A DNA stretch of 64,000 bases from Stutzerimonas stutzeri (GCF_000590475.1 NZ_CP007441.1:998443-1062442), one strand, 5' to 3'; counted from the stretch's first letter, positions 1-8,644 are shown. Program-made: numbers and translations. Notes: generated by a model from the letters alone, not told the origin.

Positions 1-135
1 CGCCGCTTCAAGGATGACGTCGCTGAAGTGCGTGCAGGCATGGAATGCGGTATCGCAGTGAAGAGTTACAACGACGTCAAGGCTGGCGACAAGATCGAAG
101 TGTTCGAGAAGGTCGAAGTGGCGCGTTCGCTCTAA
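1..135 (+). CDS. infB: Translation initiation factor IF-2, C-terminal end (partial)
   Basis: The window opens in frame inside a gene that ends at a TAA at 133-135. The 44 visible residues (RRFKDDVAEVR... ending VEVARSL) match the last beta-barrel domain of IF-2, including the ECGI and FEKVEV segments typical of its end. IF-2 is the GTPase that brings fMet-tRNA to the 30S subunit. The position directly upstream of rbfA and truB is the conserved nusA-infB-rbfA-truB order, which supports the call. Only the last domain is visible, so nothing can be said about the GTPase part. Confidence 0.93.
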   Translation, partial: RRFKDDVAEVRAGMECGIAVKSYNDVKAGDKIEVFEKVEVARSL

Positions 136-155
136 CCGAAGCTGTAGGCAATAGG

Positions 156-194
156 CGGCAAGCTTTCAGGGGTGACCCTGGAAGCTTGCCGTTT
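156..194 (+). terminator. Strong hairpin between infB and rbfA
   Basis: A 16-bp stem (156-171 with 176-191, one G-T wobble) closes a GTGA loop and is followed by TTT and a second short T-run. It looks like an intrinsic terminator, yet it sits inside a conserved operon 57 bases before rbfA. It may act as a partial attenuator or as an RNase III processing site. Confidence 0.65.
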
Positions 195-250
195 GCCTTT
201 GCAGCATGATGATTTATAGGTTTGCAGCTTGCTGCGCGAGGCAGATTTTC

Positions 251-640
251 ATGGCCAAAGAATTCAGCCGTACCCAGCGTATCGGTGACCAGATGCAGCG
301 CGAGTTGGCGCTGTTGATTCAACGTGAAGTGAAAGACCCGCGTCTGGGTCTTATAACCATTACCGCCGTCGAGGTCAGCCGTGATCTTTCCCATGCCAAG
401 GTGTTCATCACCGTCATGGGCAAGGATGACGATGAAGATGCGGTCAAGGGCAATCTCAGGATTCTCAACGACGCAAGTGGCTTCCTGCGAATGCAGTTGG
501 GTAAGGCGATGAAGCTACGCACCGTGCCCCAATTGCATTTCAACTACGACGCCAGTGTGCGACGTGGTGTCGAGTTGACCACGCTCATCGAGCGAGCGGT
601 GGCTGAAGACCGCAAGCACAGCGACGATCTCGGAGAGTAA
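251..640 (+). CDS. rbfA: 30S ribosome-binding factor A
   Basis: This 129-residue protein matches RbfA in length and sequence. RbfA binds the 30S subunit during late 16S rRNA maturation and cold adaptation. The N-terminal RTQRIGDQMQREL segment and the KH-fold core with KDPRLG and the later FNYDAS region are characteristic. The ATG at 251 is chosen because MAKEFSRTQRI is the usual start; an upstream ATG at 206 would add 15 residues of unrelated sequence. The gene ends 3 bases before truB, so the two are almost certainly translated from one message. Confidence 0.95.
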   Translation: MAKEFSRTQRIGDQMQRELALLIQREVKDPRLGLITITAVEVSRDLSHAKVFITVMGKDDDEDAVKGNLRILNDASGFLRMQLGKAMKLRTVPQLHFNYDASVRRGVELTTLIERAVAEDRKHSDDLGE

Positions 641-643
641 AGC

Positions 644-1561
644 GTGGCCCAGGTAAAACGCGTTCGCCGCGCAGTCAGCGGCATCATTCTCCTCGACAAA
701 CCCCGTGGGTTCACTTCCAACGCGGCCTTGCAGAAGGTGCGCTGGCTGCTCAATGCCGAGAAGGCCGGGCACACCGGGAGCCTGGATCCATTGGCAACCG
801 GTGTGCTGCCATTGTGTTTCGGTGAGGCGACCAAGTTTTCGCAGTATCTGCTTGATGCCGACAAAGGCTACGAGACTGTTGCCCAGCTTGGGGTCACCAC
901 TACGACAGCCGATGCCGAGGGCGAGGTGCTGGAGCGTAAGTCTGTCGCCGTCAATCAGGCGCAGCTAGAAGCGCTGCTGCCCCAGTTCCGCGGCAATCTG
1001 CTCCAAGTGCCACCAATGTATTCGGCGCTCAAGCGCGACGGCCAACCGCTATATAAGCTGGCTCGTGCCGGTGAAGTAGTGGAGCGAGAGCCACGATCTG
1101 TTAATATTGCGCGCTTGGAATTGCTGTCGCTCGACACCGATAAGGCGCGGTTTGCGGTGAGTTGCAGTAAAGGCACCTACATCCGAACGCTGGTCGAGGA
1201 TATAGGTCACGAGTTGGGCTGTGGCGCGCACGTCGCGGAGCTGCGGCGGACCCAGGCAGGACCGTTCGATCTCGGCCAGACGGTAAGTCTTGAAGAGCTC
1301 GAGCAGGCTCACGCAGAAGGCGGAGCAGAGGCGGTAGATGCCTTTCTCAAGCCGGTCGATAGTGGCCTTGAGCATTGGCCGCTGTTGCAGCTGTCGGAAC
1401 ACAGTGCGTTCTACTGGCTGCATGGCCAGCCAGTACGTGCGCCGGAAGCGCCAAAGTTCGGCATGCTAAGGGTGCAAGATCAAAATGGTCGCTTCATCGG
1501 GATCGGTGAGGTGAGTGAAGACGGGCGTATCGCGCCACGTCGATTGATTCGGTCGGAATGA
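644..1561 (+). CDS. truB: tRNA pseudouridine(55) synthase
   Basis: TruB makes pseudouridine 55 in the T-loop of tRNAs. The 305-residue protein has the catalytic motif GSLDPLATGVLP, with the expected nucleophilic Asp at about residue 48, then YKLARAGE and CSKGTYIRTL further on, and a C-terminal PUA-like region. The start is GTG at 644, which directly follows the rbfA stop. Length and motifs are normal for the pseudomonad enzyme. Confidence 0.96.
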   Translation: MAQVKRVRRAVSGIILLDKPRGFTSNAALQKVRWLLNAEKAGHTGSLDPLATGVLPLCFGEATKFSQYLLDADKGYETVAQLGVTTTTADAEGEVLERKSVAVNQAQLEALLPQFRGNLLQVPPMYSALKRDGQPLYKLARAGEVVEREPRSVNIARLELLSLDTDKARFAVSCSKGTYIRTLVEDIGHELGCGAHVAELRRTQAGPFDLGQTVSLEELEQAHAEGGAEAVDAFLKPVDSGLEHWPLLQLSEHSAFYWLHGQPVRAPEAPKFGMLRVQDQNGRFIGIGEVSEDGRIAPRRLIRSE

Positions 1562-1637
1562 CCGGTGCGCACGCCGCTTCGGTGGCGGGCGTGATGAGGG
1601 TGGCTGTCGGCAGGCACGGTCACTCCTTTTACTAACA

Positions 1638-1651
1638 CGGGACATGTCCCG
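1638..1651. repeat. Perfect palindrome in the rpsO leader
   Basis: CGGGACATGTCCCG is a 14-bp perfect palindrome, 24 bases upstream of the rpsO ATG and just before its Shine-Dalgarno AGAAGGAG. Ribosomal protein S15 represses its own translation in several bacteria through leader structures, so a regulatory role is possible. It could also be a chance hairpin. Confidence 0.4.
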
Positions 1652-1675
1652 GCCTGTTCACAGAAGGAGCCCATC

Positions 1676-1945
1676 ATGGCACTTAGCGTTGAAGAAAAAG
1701 TCCAGATCGTTAACGAGTACAAGCAAGCTGAAGGCGATACCGGTTCTCCGGAAGTGCAGGTTGCCCTGCTGACCGCCAACATCAACAAGCTGCAAGGTCA
1801 CTTCAAGGCCAACGGTAAGGATCACCACTCCCGTCGTGGTCTGATCCGTATGGTTAACCAGCGTCGTAAGCTGCTGGATTACCTGAAGGGCAAGGACACT
1901 ACTCGTTACAGCACCCTGATCGGTCGTCTGGGTCTGCGTCGCTAA
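1676..1945 (+). CDS. rpsO: 30S ribosomal protein S15
   Basis: This 89-residue protein has the standard S15 sequence, with GDTGSPEVQVALLT, the DHHSRRGL motif that contacts 16S rRNA, and the C-terminal LIGRLGLRR. It is an early-binding protein of the 30S central domain. The start is fixed by the Shine-Dalgarno sequence at about 1663-1669. The position between truB and pnp is conserved in gamma-proteobacteria. Confidence 0.98.
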   Translation: MALSVEEKVQIVNEYKQAEGDTGSPEVQVALLTANINKLQGHFKANGKDHHSRRGLIRMVNQRRKLLDYLKGKDTTRYSTLIGRLGLRR

Positions 1946-1971
1946 GCGATGCTTGTGCGAAGCTGAATGCC

Positions 1972-2008
1972 AAAGCTGGAAGTGGGGTTCGCCCTGCTTC
2001 CAGCTTTT
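1972..2008 (+). terminator. Terminator after rpsO
   Basis: An 11-bp perfect stem AAAGCTGGAAG / CTTCCAGCTTT ends in TTTT, with a second T-run soon after. It lies 27 bases after the rpsO stop and about 145 bases before pnp. In E. coli an equivalent terminator and RNase cleavage site separate rpsO from pnp. Confidence 0.85.
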
Positions 2009-2151
2009 GCCTTTCAGAAGCGCGCGTTTTGGACAGGGAAAGGGTTCGACTCCCGCTACTGCCCACGAATTTGCATGACATGCCCCGCGCGAGGCCAAGC
2101 CCGCGGGCCATGAGAACGATTCCCCCAAGGCAACATAGAGAAGGAACCACC

Positions 2152-4257
2152 GTGAACCCGGTAATCAAGAAATTTCAATTCGGTCAATCGACCGTAACCC
2201 TCGAGACTGGCCGTATCGCCCGTCAAGCTTCAGGCGCTGTGCTGGTCTCCGTTGATGATGACGTGACCGTCCTGGTAGCGGTCACTGGTGCCAAGACAGC
2301 AGACCCGAGCAAAGGCTTTTTCCCGCTGTCGGTCCATTACCAGGAAAAAACCTACGCAGCCGGCAAAATTCCTGGCGGCTTTTTCAAGCGTGAAGCGCGT
2401 CCATCCGAGAAAGAAACCCTGACCTCGCGCCTGATTGATCGCCCGATCCGCCCGCTGTTCCCAGAAGGCTTCCAAAACGAAGTACAGGTCATCTGTACTG
2501 TCGTATCGACCAGCAAGAAGACCGATCCGGACATCGCCGCAATGATCGGCACCTCGGCTGCTCTGGCCATTTCCGGTATTCCGTTCAACGGCCCGATCGG
2601 TGCCGCGCGCGTTGCGTTCCACCCGGAAACCGGCTATCTGCTGAACCCGACCTACGAGCAGCTCAAGGCTTCCAGCCTGGACATGGTCGTAGCCGGTACC
2701 AAGGACGCCGTACTGATGGTTGAATCGGAAGCCAAAGAGCTGACCGAAGACCAGATGTTGGGTGCTGTACTTTTTGCGCATGACGAATTCCAGGCCGTTA
2801 TCCAGGCCGTTACTGAGTTGGCCGCCGAAGCCGCCAAGCCGACCTGGGACTGGCAGCCAAAGGCGGAAAATACTCAGCTGCTCGATGCGATTCGTAGCGA
2901 GTTTGGTGAAGCCATTTCCCAGGCCTACACCATCATCATCAAGCAGGATCGCTATGCGCGCCTGGGCGAGCTGCGTGAGCAGGTCGTTGCCAAGTTCTCC
3001 GGCGAAGAAGGCCAGCCTTCCACTGGTGAAGTAAAAGACGCTTTCGGCGAGATCGAATACCGCACCGTGCGCGAGAATATCGTCAACGGAAAGCCGCGCA
3101 TCGATGGCCGCGACACCCGTACCGTGCGTGGCCTGAACATCGAAGTCGGTGTACTCGACAAGACCCACGGCTCTGCGCTGTTTACCCGTGGTGAAACCCA
3201 GGCTTTGGTAGTCGCCACACTGGGTACCGCCCGCGACGCTCAGCTGCTCGACACCCTCGAAGGCGAGAAGAAAGACCCCTTCATGCTGCACTACAACTTC
3301 CCGCCGTACTCGGTCGGTGAGTGTGGACGTATGGGCGCAACAGGTCGTCGCGAAATTGGGCACGGCCGTCTGGCTCGTCGCAGTGTCTCGGCCATGCTGC
3401 CAAGCGCTGACGAATTCCCGTACACCATCCGCGTGGTGTCGGAGATTACCGAGTCCAACGGCTCCAGCTCCATGGCCTCGGTCTGTGGCGCTTCTCTGGC
3501 TCTGATGGACGCCGGTGTGCCGATGAAGGCGCCGGTTGCCGGTATCGCCATGGGTCTGGTCAAGGAGGGCGAGAAGTTCGCTGTACTGACTGACATCCTG
3601 GGTGACGAAGATCACTTGGGCGACATGGACTTCAAGGTGGCCGGTACTGCCAAGGGCGTCACCGCTCTGCAGATGGACATCAAGATCCAAGGCATCACTG
3701 AAGAGATTATGGAGATCGCGCTGGGCCAGGCTTTGGAAGCCCGTCTCAACATCCTTGGTCAGATGAATCAGGTGATCGGTCAGTCGCGCACTGAACTGTC
3801 GGCCAACGCACCGACCATGATTGCGATGAAGATCGATCAGGACAAGATCCGCGACGTCATCGGCAAAGGTGGCGCCACTATCCGTAGCATCTGCGAGGAA
3901 ACCAAAGCCTCGATCGACATCGAAGACGATGGCTCGATCAAGATCTTTGGTGAAACCAAGGAAGCGGCAGAAGCGGCCAAGCAGCGCGTTCTTGGCATCA
4001 CTGCCGAAGCCGAGATCGGCAAGATCTACGTCGGCAAGGTTGAGCGTATCGTCGACTTCGGCGCATTCGTCAACATCCTGCCAGGCAAGGATGGTCTGGT
4101 GCACATTTCCATGCTGAGTGATCAGCGCGTGGAGAAGGTCACCGATGTCCTCAAGGAAGGTCAGGAAGTGAAGGTACTGGTTCTAGACGTGGATAACCGC
4201 GGCCGTATCAAGCTGTCCATCAAAGATGTGGCGGCTGCCGAGGCCTCTGGAGCCTAA
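2152..4257 (+). CDS. pnp: Polyribonucleotide nucleotidyltransferase (PNPase)
   Basis: PNPase degrades RNA 3'-5' by phosphorolysis and is part of the RNA degradosome. The 701-residue product has two RNase PH domains. The catalytic aspartates lie in LTDILGDEDHLGDMDFKVAGT, and the product ends in a KH domain (IRDVIGKGGATIRSI) and an S1 domain (GKVERIVDFGAFV, LVHIS). I chose the GTG at 2152 (MNPVIKKFQFGQ), because it gives the usual length. It follows an AGAAGGA ribosome binding site; upstream in-frame starts would add unrelated residues. Confidence 0.97.
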   Translation: MNPVIKKFQFGQSTVTLETGRIARQASGAVLVSVDDDVTVLVAVTGAKTADPSKGFFPLSVHYQEKTYAAGKIPGGFFKREARPSEKETLTSRLIDRPIRPLFPEGFQNEVQVICTVVSTSKKTDPDIAAMIGTSAALAISGIPFNGPIGAARVAFHPETGYLLNPTYEQLKASSLDMVVAGTKDAVLMVESEAKELTEDQMLGAVLFAHDEFQAVIQAVTELAAEAAKPTWDWQPKAENTQLLDAIRSEFGEAISQAYTIIIKQDRYARLGELREQVVAKFSGEEGQPSTGEVKDAFGEIEYRTVRENIVNGKPRIDGRDTRTVRGLNIEVGVLDKTHGSALFTRGETQALVVATLGTARDAQLLDTLEGEKKDPFMLHYNFPPYSVGECGRMGATGRREIGHGRLARRSVSAMLPSADEFPYTIRVVSEITESNGSSSMASVCGASLALMDAGVPMKAPVAGIAMGLVKEGEKFAVLTDILGDEDHLGDMDFKVAGTAKGVTALQMDIKIQGITEEIMEIALGQALEARLNILGQMNQVIGQSRTELSANAPTMIAMKIDQDKIRDVIGKGGATIRSICEETKASIDIEDDGSIKIFGETKEAAEAAKQRVLGITAEAEIGKIYVGKVERIVDFGAFVNILPGKDGLVHISMLSDQRVEKVTDVLKEGQEVKVLVLDVDNRGRIKLSIKDVAAAEASGA

Positions 4258-4274
4258 ACGCGGCAGCGGTACAG

Positions 4275-4298
4275 AAAGGGCCCTTCGGGGTCCTTTTT
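4275..4298 (+). terminator. Terminator after pnp
   Basis: AAAGGGCCC and GGGTCCTTT form a 9-bp stem (one G-T pair) around a stable TTCG tetraloop and run into TTTTT. This ends the infB-to-pnp operon. Confidence 0.9.
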
Positions 4299-4473
4299 CG
4301 TTTCGGACAGTTGTAACTCAGCGCTATGTGTTACGGGAAAGGCGTTGAGCAAGCGGTAACTTGATTGCAACTTGCACGCTTCGCTAGGGCAAAACATGCA
4401 GTGTGCTAGTGGCCTTCAGCTACCGCAGATTTTTAACTTATTGAACTTAAAGGATTATTTTTATAACAAAAAA

Positions 4474-4488
4474 TGGCATGTCCTTTGC
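4474..4488 (+). promoter_or_regulatory. Sigma-54-type -24/-12 promoter upstream of the BON gene
   Basis: TGGCATG-TCCT-TTGC keeps the GG and GC dinucleotides exactly 10 bases apart, as sigma-54 promoters require, and differs from the consensus TGGCACG-N4-TTGC at one place. The predicted start near 4500 leaves a leader of about 55 bases before the ATG at 4556. The preceding 200 bases are AT-rich and gene-free, with room for activator sites; none was recognised. Confidence 0.62.
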
Positions 4489-4555
4489 GATATTACCTTT
4501 GAACTGCGGTCGGAATAGATGCCGCAGACATTTGAAGAAAAACAGGAGTGCCACT

Positions 4556-4930
4556 ATGAACATGATCCAGAACTCTCTTACTGCTGCCGCCGCCGCTGTT
4601 GCTCTGAGCTTGCCCATGGCGGGCGCCGCTTTCGCCGATACCACTCCGGCGCTGGATAAGGCTAATACCGTCATGCTGGCTGCCAACGACACCATGGAAG
4701 AGGCCGGTGATGCCACCTCCGATACCTGGATCACCACCAAGGTGAAATCCTCGCTGCTGGTCGAAGGCGCTACCCCAGGTATGGATATCGAAGTCGAAAC
4801 CAAGGACGGCGTTGTTTCGCTGTCTGGCACTGTGGCCACCGAGGCCGAGCGCGAAATGGCTATCAGCAAGGCCAAGGGAATCAAAGGCGTCCGTGAAGTG
4901 TCGGCCGATGGCTTGAAATCCGTCGACTAA
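4556..4930 (+). CDS. Periplasmic BON-domain protein
   Basis: This is a 124-residue secreted protein. Residues 1-27 form a signal peptide ending AAFA, and residues about 58-124 are a BON domain of the OsmY kind (TWITTKVKSSLL, DIEVETKDGVVSLSG, A..KGIKGVREV). BON domains bind phospholipid membranes and are common in envelope-stress proteins. The ATG at 4556 follows an AACAGGAG site and gives the clean signal peptide. It is a single-gene unit between a sigma-54-like promoter and a perfect terminator. Its exact function is unknown. Confidence 0.88.
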   Translation: MNMIQNSLTAAAAAVALSLPMAGAAFADTTPALDKANTVMLAANDTMEEAGDATSDTWITTKVKSSLLVEGATPGMDIEVETKDGVVSLSGTVATEAEREMAISKAKGIKGVREVSADGLKSVD

Positions 4931-4952
4931 CAACAAGTTGTCGCCACTACAG

Positions 4953-4996
4953 CTGAAAAACGAAACCCCGCCTTAGTGCGGGGTTTCGTTTTTCAG
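4953..4996. terminator. Bidirectional terminator between BON and DUF2845 genes
   Basis: A perfect 19-bp stem CTGAAAAACGAAACCCCGC / GCGGGGTTTCGTTTTTCAG with a six-base loop has A-rich and T-rich ends. It therefore serves both converging genes; its right arm overlaps the last codons of the minus-strand gene. Confidence 0.92.
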
Positions 4997-5319
4997 CGAC
5001 CGCGTTGGCTGTCAATCTGGCGTAGGCGATTTCCTTCGAAGCGCAGGAAATGGTACATCCCGCTGGCTGGGCCATAGACCCATTCCTCCACCTGCACTTC
5101 ATGACGAAAGCCGTAATCATCGAGGACTTCTTTGTAACCCACCAGCGAGGCGCTGGCAGGTTCGCCACACTTGCTTTTAACCTCGGCGGCGGACGCCTCA
5201 AGGCTGACCAGCGCGCTGCCGCAGCGATGGGTAGAAGACGCCTGGGCGTTACAAGCGAATACGAGCAAACTCAGCACGAGCAGGTGCGATGTGGGGAGCA
5301 CAGTGAAATCCTTTCCCAT
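4993..5319 (-). CDS. DUF2845 family secreted protein, copy 1
   Basis: This 108-residue protein begins with a signal peptide (cleavage likely after NAQA) and then has the DUF2845 pattern RCGSALVS, EVKSKCGEPA, EEWVYGP, FEGNRLRQI. The two cysteines of RCGS and KCG probably pair in the periplasm. Function is not known. It is a tandem paralogue of the gene upstream: the stop of that gene overlaps this ATG by one base (TAATG), which implies translational coupling. Confidence 0.8.
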   Translation of the reverse strand: MGKDFTVLPTSHLLVLSLLVFACNAQASSTHRCGSALVSLEASAAEVKSKCGEPASASLVGYKEVLDDYGFRHEVQVEEWVYGPASGMYHFLRFEGNRLRQIDSQRGR

Positions 5320-5618
5320 TAATGGTCTCGGCGAGACTCGATGCGTATGAGGCGATTGCCTTCGAAAGTCAGAATACTGAACATGCCATTATTAGGTCCG
5401 TAAACCCATTCTTCGATGACGAGTTCGTGTCTGGCATAAGAGCCCAGTGTATGCCCGATCAAATCGCGCTGCACTGGCTGGCCGCACTTGCGTTCGACCT
5501 CGAAAATCCTGTCGCCGGTGCTGATCAGTTGGCTGCCGCAGCGTAACGTTTCTGCCTGCGACAGCGGAGCTGCTAGCGTAAAAACGAGCAACCATGCGCG
5601 ATGAGTGTGGGTGGGCAT
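5319..5618 (-). CDS. DUF2845 family secreted protein, copy 2
   Basis: The 99-residue product has a signal peptide ending SQAE, then RCGSQLIS, EVERKCGQPV, EEWVYGPNNGM and FEGNRLIRI, matching its downstream neighbour almost motif for motif. I chose the ATG at 5618 because it gives a proper signal peptide; a longer frame from 5714 would overlap the DUF748 gene. It starts one base after the stop of the DUF748 gene, so the three genes probably form one transcript. Function unknown. Confidence 0.8.
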   Translation of the reverse strand: MPTHTHRAWLLVFTLAAPLSQAETLRCGSQLISTGDRIFEVERKCGQPVQRDLIGHTLGSYARHELVIEEWVYGPNNGMFSILTFEGNRLIRIESRRDH

Positions 5619-5619
5619 G

Positions 5620-8559
5620 TCACTCGCTTCCCAGATGCAGCGAAGTTGGAATTCGTCCGGCTTCTTCGGTTTGCGTGATGCCGGTGTCCAGTAGATAAAC
5701 CCGTGAGTCCTCAAGCCCTGACTGGTCCACCAGGTAATCCTTGATCGAAGCGGCGCGAGCGCGGCTTAGGCTGCGCAATAGCGCGGTGCTGTCCGCTCGG
5801 CTGGCCACCACGGCGTCGCGCATTCGCTTGCTACGCTCCTGCTCGTCGAGTTCGCTCCATTGAGCGGGTGGCTGTTGCCCGAGTCGACTGCGGTAGATGC
5901 CTTCGAGCATGGCGTCCTTTTCCTCCTCGCCGATTTCCAGCTGCGCGGCGTCGGCAGGTACTTTATCGCCTCGACGCTGTAGCACCTTGTACCAAGTTTC
6001 CTGAAATTCGCGTTGCAGCCATTGCTCGGCTATTAGCGGCCCATCCGCTTGCGGTGAGCTCTGCCCTTCGACTTCCAGGCGCAGCACTGGACGCTCCTGG
6101 AGTGCTCGTGCCAGCGTGCTCAGGTTGCCGCGCGCTTGTTCGTCAAGCTCACTATTGCCTGGCGCGAACAGGACTTGGCTGAGGTCGTTCTGTTCGCCGC
6201 CCGCCAGACCGGCAAGAAACTTGAACGGCGCCTGGACCGCGCGCGTCACCAGGTTGCGCAGCGTCTGCCAGACGATCGGCATGACGTCGAATTGCGGGCT
6301 GTTAAGGTTGCCCTGCACCGGCAGCTCAAGCGAGATAGTGCCGTGACTGTCCTTTAACAGCGCGACGGCCAGTCGGACGGGAAGATCGACTGCTTCGGGG
6401 CTGTCCACTTTCTCTCCGAGCTGCAACTGTTGCAGTACGACCTTGTTTTCGGCGTTCAGCTGGCCTTGCTGAATGCGATAGTGCAGATCGAGATCGAGGC
6501 GGCCCTTGCGGATGCGATATCCGGCAAACTTACCGGAGTAGGGCGAGAGTGTGGTGAGCTCGACCTGCCTGAAGCGGGTGACGATATCGAGACTCTGCAG
6601 CGGATCAAAGGGCGTGAGGTTCCCCTTGATGCTCACCGGAGCGTAGCGATCAACCTTGCCTTCAACGTCGACGGTGGCCGGTTGTTGGGCTCGGTTGTCG
6701 ATCGTCCCGATCTGGCCATTGAGCTCTTGCACTGCGGTGATGAAGGGCGGGCGCAGACTGAGATCGGAAAAGTTAGCCGAGCCATTATCTATCGCAATGC
6801 CGCCGATTTGGATGGACATCGGCTCCGTTGCAGCGGAAGTGGCCTCACGATCGTCCGGTGTCGATTTGTCCACCAGCAAGTCATTGATGTTGGTGGTGAG
6901 GTCGGGGTTGATGATGAAGCGCGCGTAGGGCTGGCTCAGCTCAATATGTTCGACCTGCAGCTGCTGAGGATGCTGGTATTTCAATCCATCGAGCTTCAGG
7001 CGCTGCCATTTGACGAAGTCGCGATTTTTGATGGTATCCAGCGTATGCAGTTGGGTGATTTCGGCTGTCCCGCCTAGATTGAATGCCAGGGGCTCGGTGC
7101 CGGTCAGCTCGAGGTCCAGCTGGCTGGCCAGCATCCCGCTGCGCAATTCGAGATGAATCAATGGCGTCAGGTAGGCCTGTGCGATACGCAGGTCGATATC
7201 CTGTGTGCTGATCTTGAGCTGCCCCGCGGCCGGTTGCAGTTGCAATTGTCCTGCGGCTTGCAGGACACCCTGATTGCCAACGCGAGTGTTCAGATCAAGC
7301 TTGAAAGGTCGGGTGCCCAGGCTGTCGAAGTCGGACACATCGAGATTCAGTGGGCCCAACTCCAAGGCGACGCTTCCTTCCGGGACGCGATCGCTCAGGT
7401 GAATACGGTAGTCGCGCAACTGCGCATCACGCAGCAGAACCTGCCAGGCGCTCTTGGCCGTGGCGCTGCTGTCGGCTGCTGTCGGCGATGGGGTTGGCTC
7501 TGGGCTTTGCTCTACGCTTTGCGTCCGGTCGGGGTTCTGGCTCGCCTCAAGGGTAGTCGAGGGTGCCAGTAGCTTCAGCCAGTTCAGCTCGCCGTCCGGT
7601 TCCCGAGCCACCCAGGTCTCCAGTGCGCGGCTGCGCAACTCGCCGATCACTACTTGTTGCTTGGCCAGATCCAGCGAGGTATTGCTGATTTCAAGGCTCT
7701 CCAGGCGAACCAGAGGCTGCCCGTCCGGGGTGTCCAGCTTGAGAGGCGCCAGCTGCGCATTCAGGTTGCTCAGCTGCAGCTCGGTGCTCTGCGCAAGGTC
7801 GAGGCGATAGTCACTGGAGAAACTCAGCCTGCCTTCCTGCAGGCGCAGTGGTACGGCGTCTTGCGCGTAGGCCCAGAAATCCTTCAGTAGTAGGTCGCTT
7901 ATTTTCAGCTGGCCGGACGAGCTGATGGGCGACAGGTTGATTTGCCCGGTCCAGTCCACACGGGCCCCGCTGGGGCCGGTTGCGACCAGAACCGCATCGG
8001 CCGCGTCATCCGAACGAGTGGCGAAGTTCATCAATTCGAAGTCGAGCGAATCGAGCAGGAAATCGATGGGTTCATCGGGCCGCTGATCGGCGAAGTGGAC
8101 CGATCCCTCCACCAATTGAAGCCGTCCAATGCGTAGCGCGAAAGGCTCTTGCTCCGCCTCGTCCGGCTGCTCCTCGGCCACGGGCAGGTCGAACAGCTGC
8201 GTCAGGTTGAGTACCCCATCCTTGTCGAAGACCACTTCAGTGTGCAGCTGAACCAGCTCGATATCCTCGATCTGCAAGGCGCGACGCCAGAGACTGCTCC
8301 ATTGAAGATTGAGGTAGAGGCGCTCGAAACCGAGCTGTGGCTGCTCGGCCTCGCCGAGGCGCAGATTGAACAGCGTGAGTTCGAGACTGAAAGGGTTGAA
8401 CTCGATTCGCTCCAGGCGTGCCGGCACCGTGGCGTACTGGATCAGCTGCTGATTGACGATACGTTGGGCGACCCCGGGCAATATCAGGAAGCCGAGGAGG
8501 CAATAGCAGACCAGTGCGGTCATCAGGCCGATGAGCGCGCGCTTCATTCCGTTGGGCAT
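5620..8559 (-). CDS. DUF748 / AsmA-like envelope protein
   Basis: This very large protein (979 residues) has one N-terminal membrane anchor (about 7-30) and a long periplasmic part. That part has the AsmA/DUF748 pattern of beta-rich repeats: FNPFSLELTLFNLRLGE early, repeated LELTGTEPL and VDVEGKVDRYAPVSIKGNLTPFDP later. The last 200 residues contain NSELDEQARGNL and a segment ending SLSRARAASIKDYLV that resembles an OmpA-like tail. AsmA-type proteins are thought to bridge the envelope and move phospholipids; that role here is inferred. A second ATG lies four codons in. Confidence 0.85.
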   Translation of the reverse strand: MPNGMKRALIGLMTALVCYCLLGFLILPGVAQRIVNQQLIQYATVPARLERIEFNPFSLELTLFNLRLGEAEQPQLGFERLYLNLQWSSLWRRALQIEDIELVQLHTEVVFDKDGVLNLTQLFDLPVAEEQPDEAEQEPFALRIGRLQLVEGSVHFADQRPDEPIDFLLDSLDFELMNFATRSDDAADAVLVATGPSGARVDWTGQINLSPISSSGQLKISDLLLKDFWAYAQDAVPLRLQEGRLSFSSDYRLDLAQSTELQLSNLNAQLAPLKLDTPDGQPLVRLESLEISNTSLDLAKQQVVIGELRSRALETWVAREPDGELNWLKLLAPSTTLEASQNPDRTQSVEQSPEPTPSPTAADSSATAKSAWQVLLRDAQLRDYRIHLSDRVPEGSVALELGPLNLDVSDFDSLGTRPFKLDLNTRVGNQGVLQAAGQLQLQPAAGQLKISTQDIDLRIAQAYLTPLIHLELRSGMLASQLDLELTGTEPLAFNLGGTAEITQLHTLDTIKNRDFVKWQRLKLDGLKYQHPQQLQVEHIELSQPYARFIINPDLTTNINDLLVDKSTPDDREATSAATEPMSIQIGGIAIDNGSANFSDLSLRPPFITAVQELNGQIGTIDNRAQQPATVDVEGKVDRYAPVSIKGNLTPFDPLQSLDIVTRFRQVELTTLSPYSGKFAGYRIRKGRLDLDLHYRIQQGQLNAENKVVLQQLQLGEKVDSPEAVDLPVRLAVALLKDSHGTISLELPVQGNLNSPQFDVMPIVWQTLRNLVTRAVQAPFKFLAGLAGGEQNDLSQVLFAPGNSELDEQARGNLSTLARALQERPVLRLEVEGQSSPQADGPLIAEQWLQREFQETWYKVLQRRGDKVPADAAQLEIGEEEKDAMLEGIYRSRLGQQPPAQWSELDEQERSKRMRDAVVASRADSTALLRSLSRARAASIKDYLVDQSGLEDSRVYLLDTGITQTEEAGRIPTSLHLGSE

Positions 8560-8644
8560 GCGAACCTACATTCCGGGCGGTGAACTGCCTTGGAGTATGG
8601 CACGACAGGCGGGTTCCTCTAAGGTCCGGGTGTATTGCGGCGTT

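Noticed and set aside
2040..2070. T-arm-like sequence GGGTTCGACTCCCGC followed by CTACTGCCCACGA in the pnp leader, suggesting a tRNA 3' end
   Set aside because: No acceptor, D-arm or anticodon arm can be folded upstream, the T-stem has only three good pairs and the CCA end is missing. It may be a chance match or a decayed integration scar.
2230..4104. A 624-codon open frame on the minus strand opposite pnp
   Set aside because: It lies wholly opposite a certain gene, has no family motifs and no ribosome binding site. Long antisense frames are expected in high-GC DNA; others opposite mqo, pta and ackA were dropped for the same reason.
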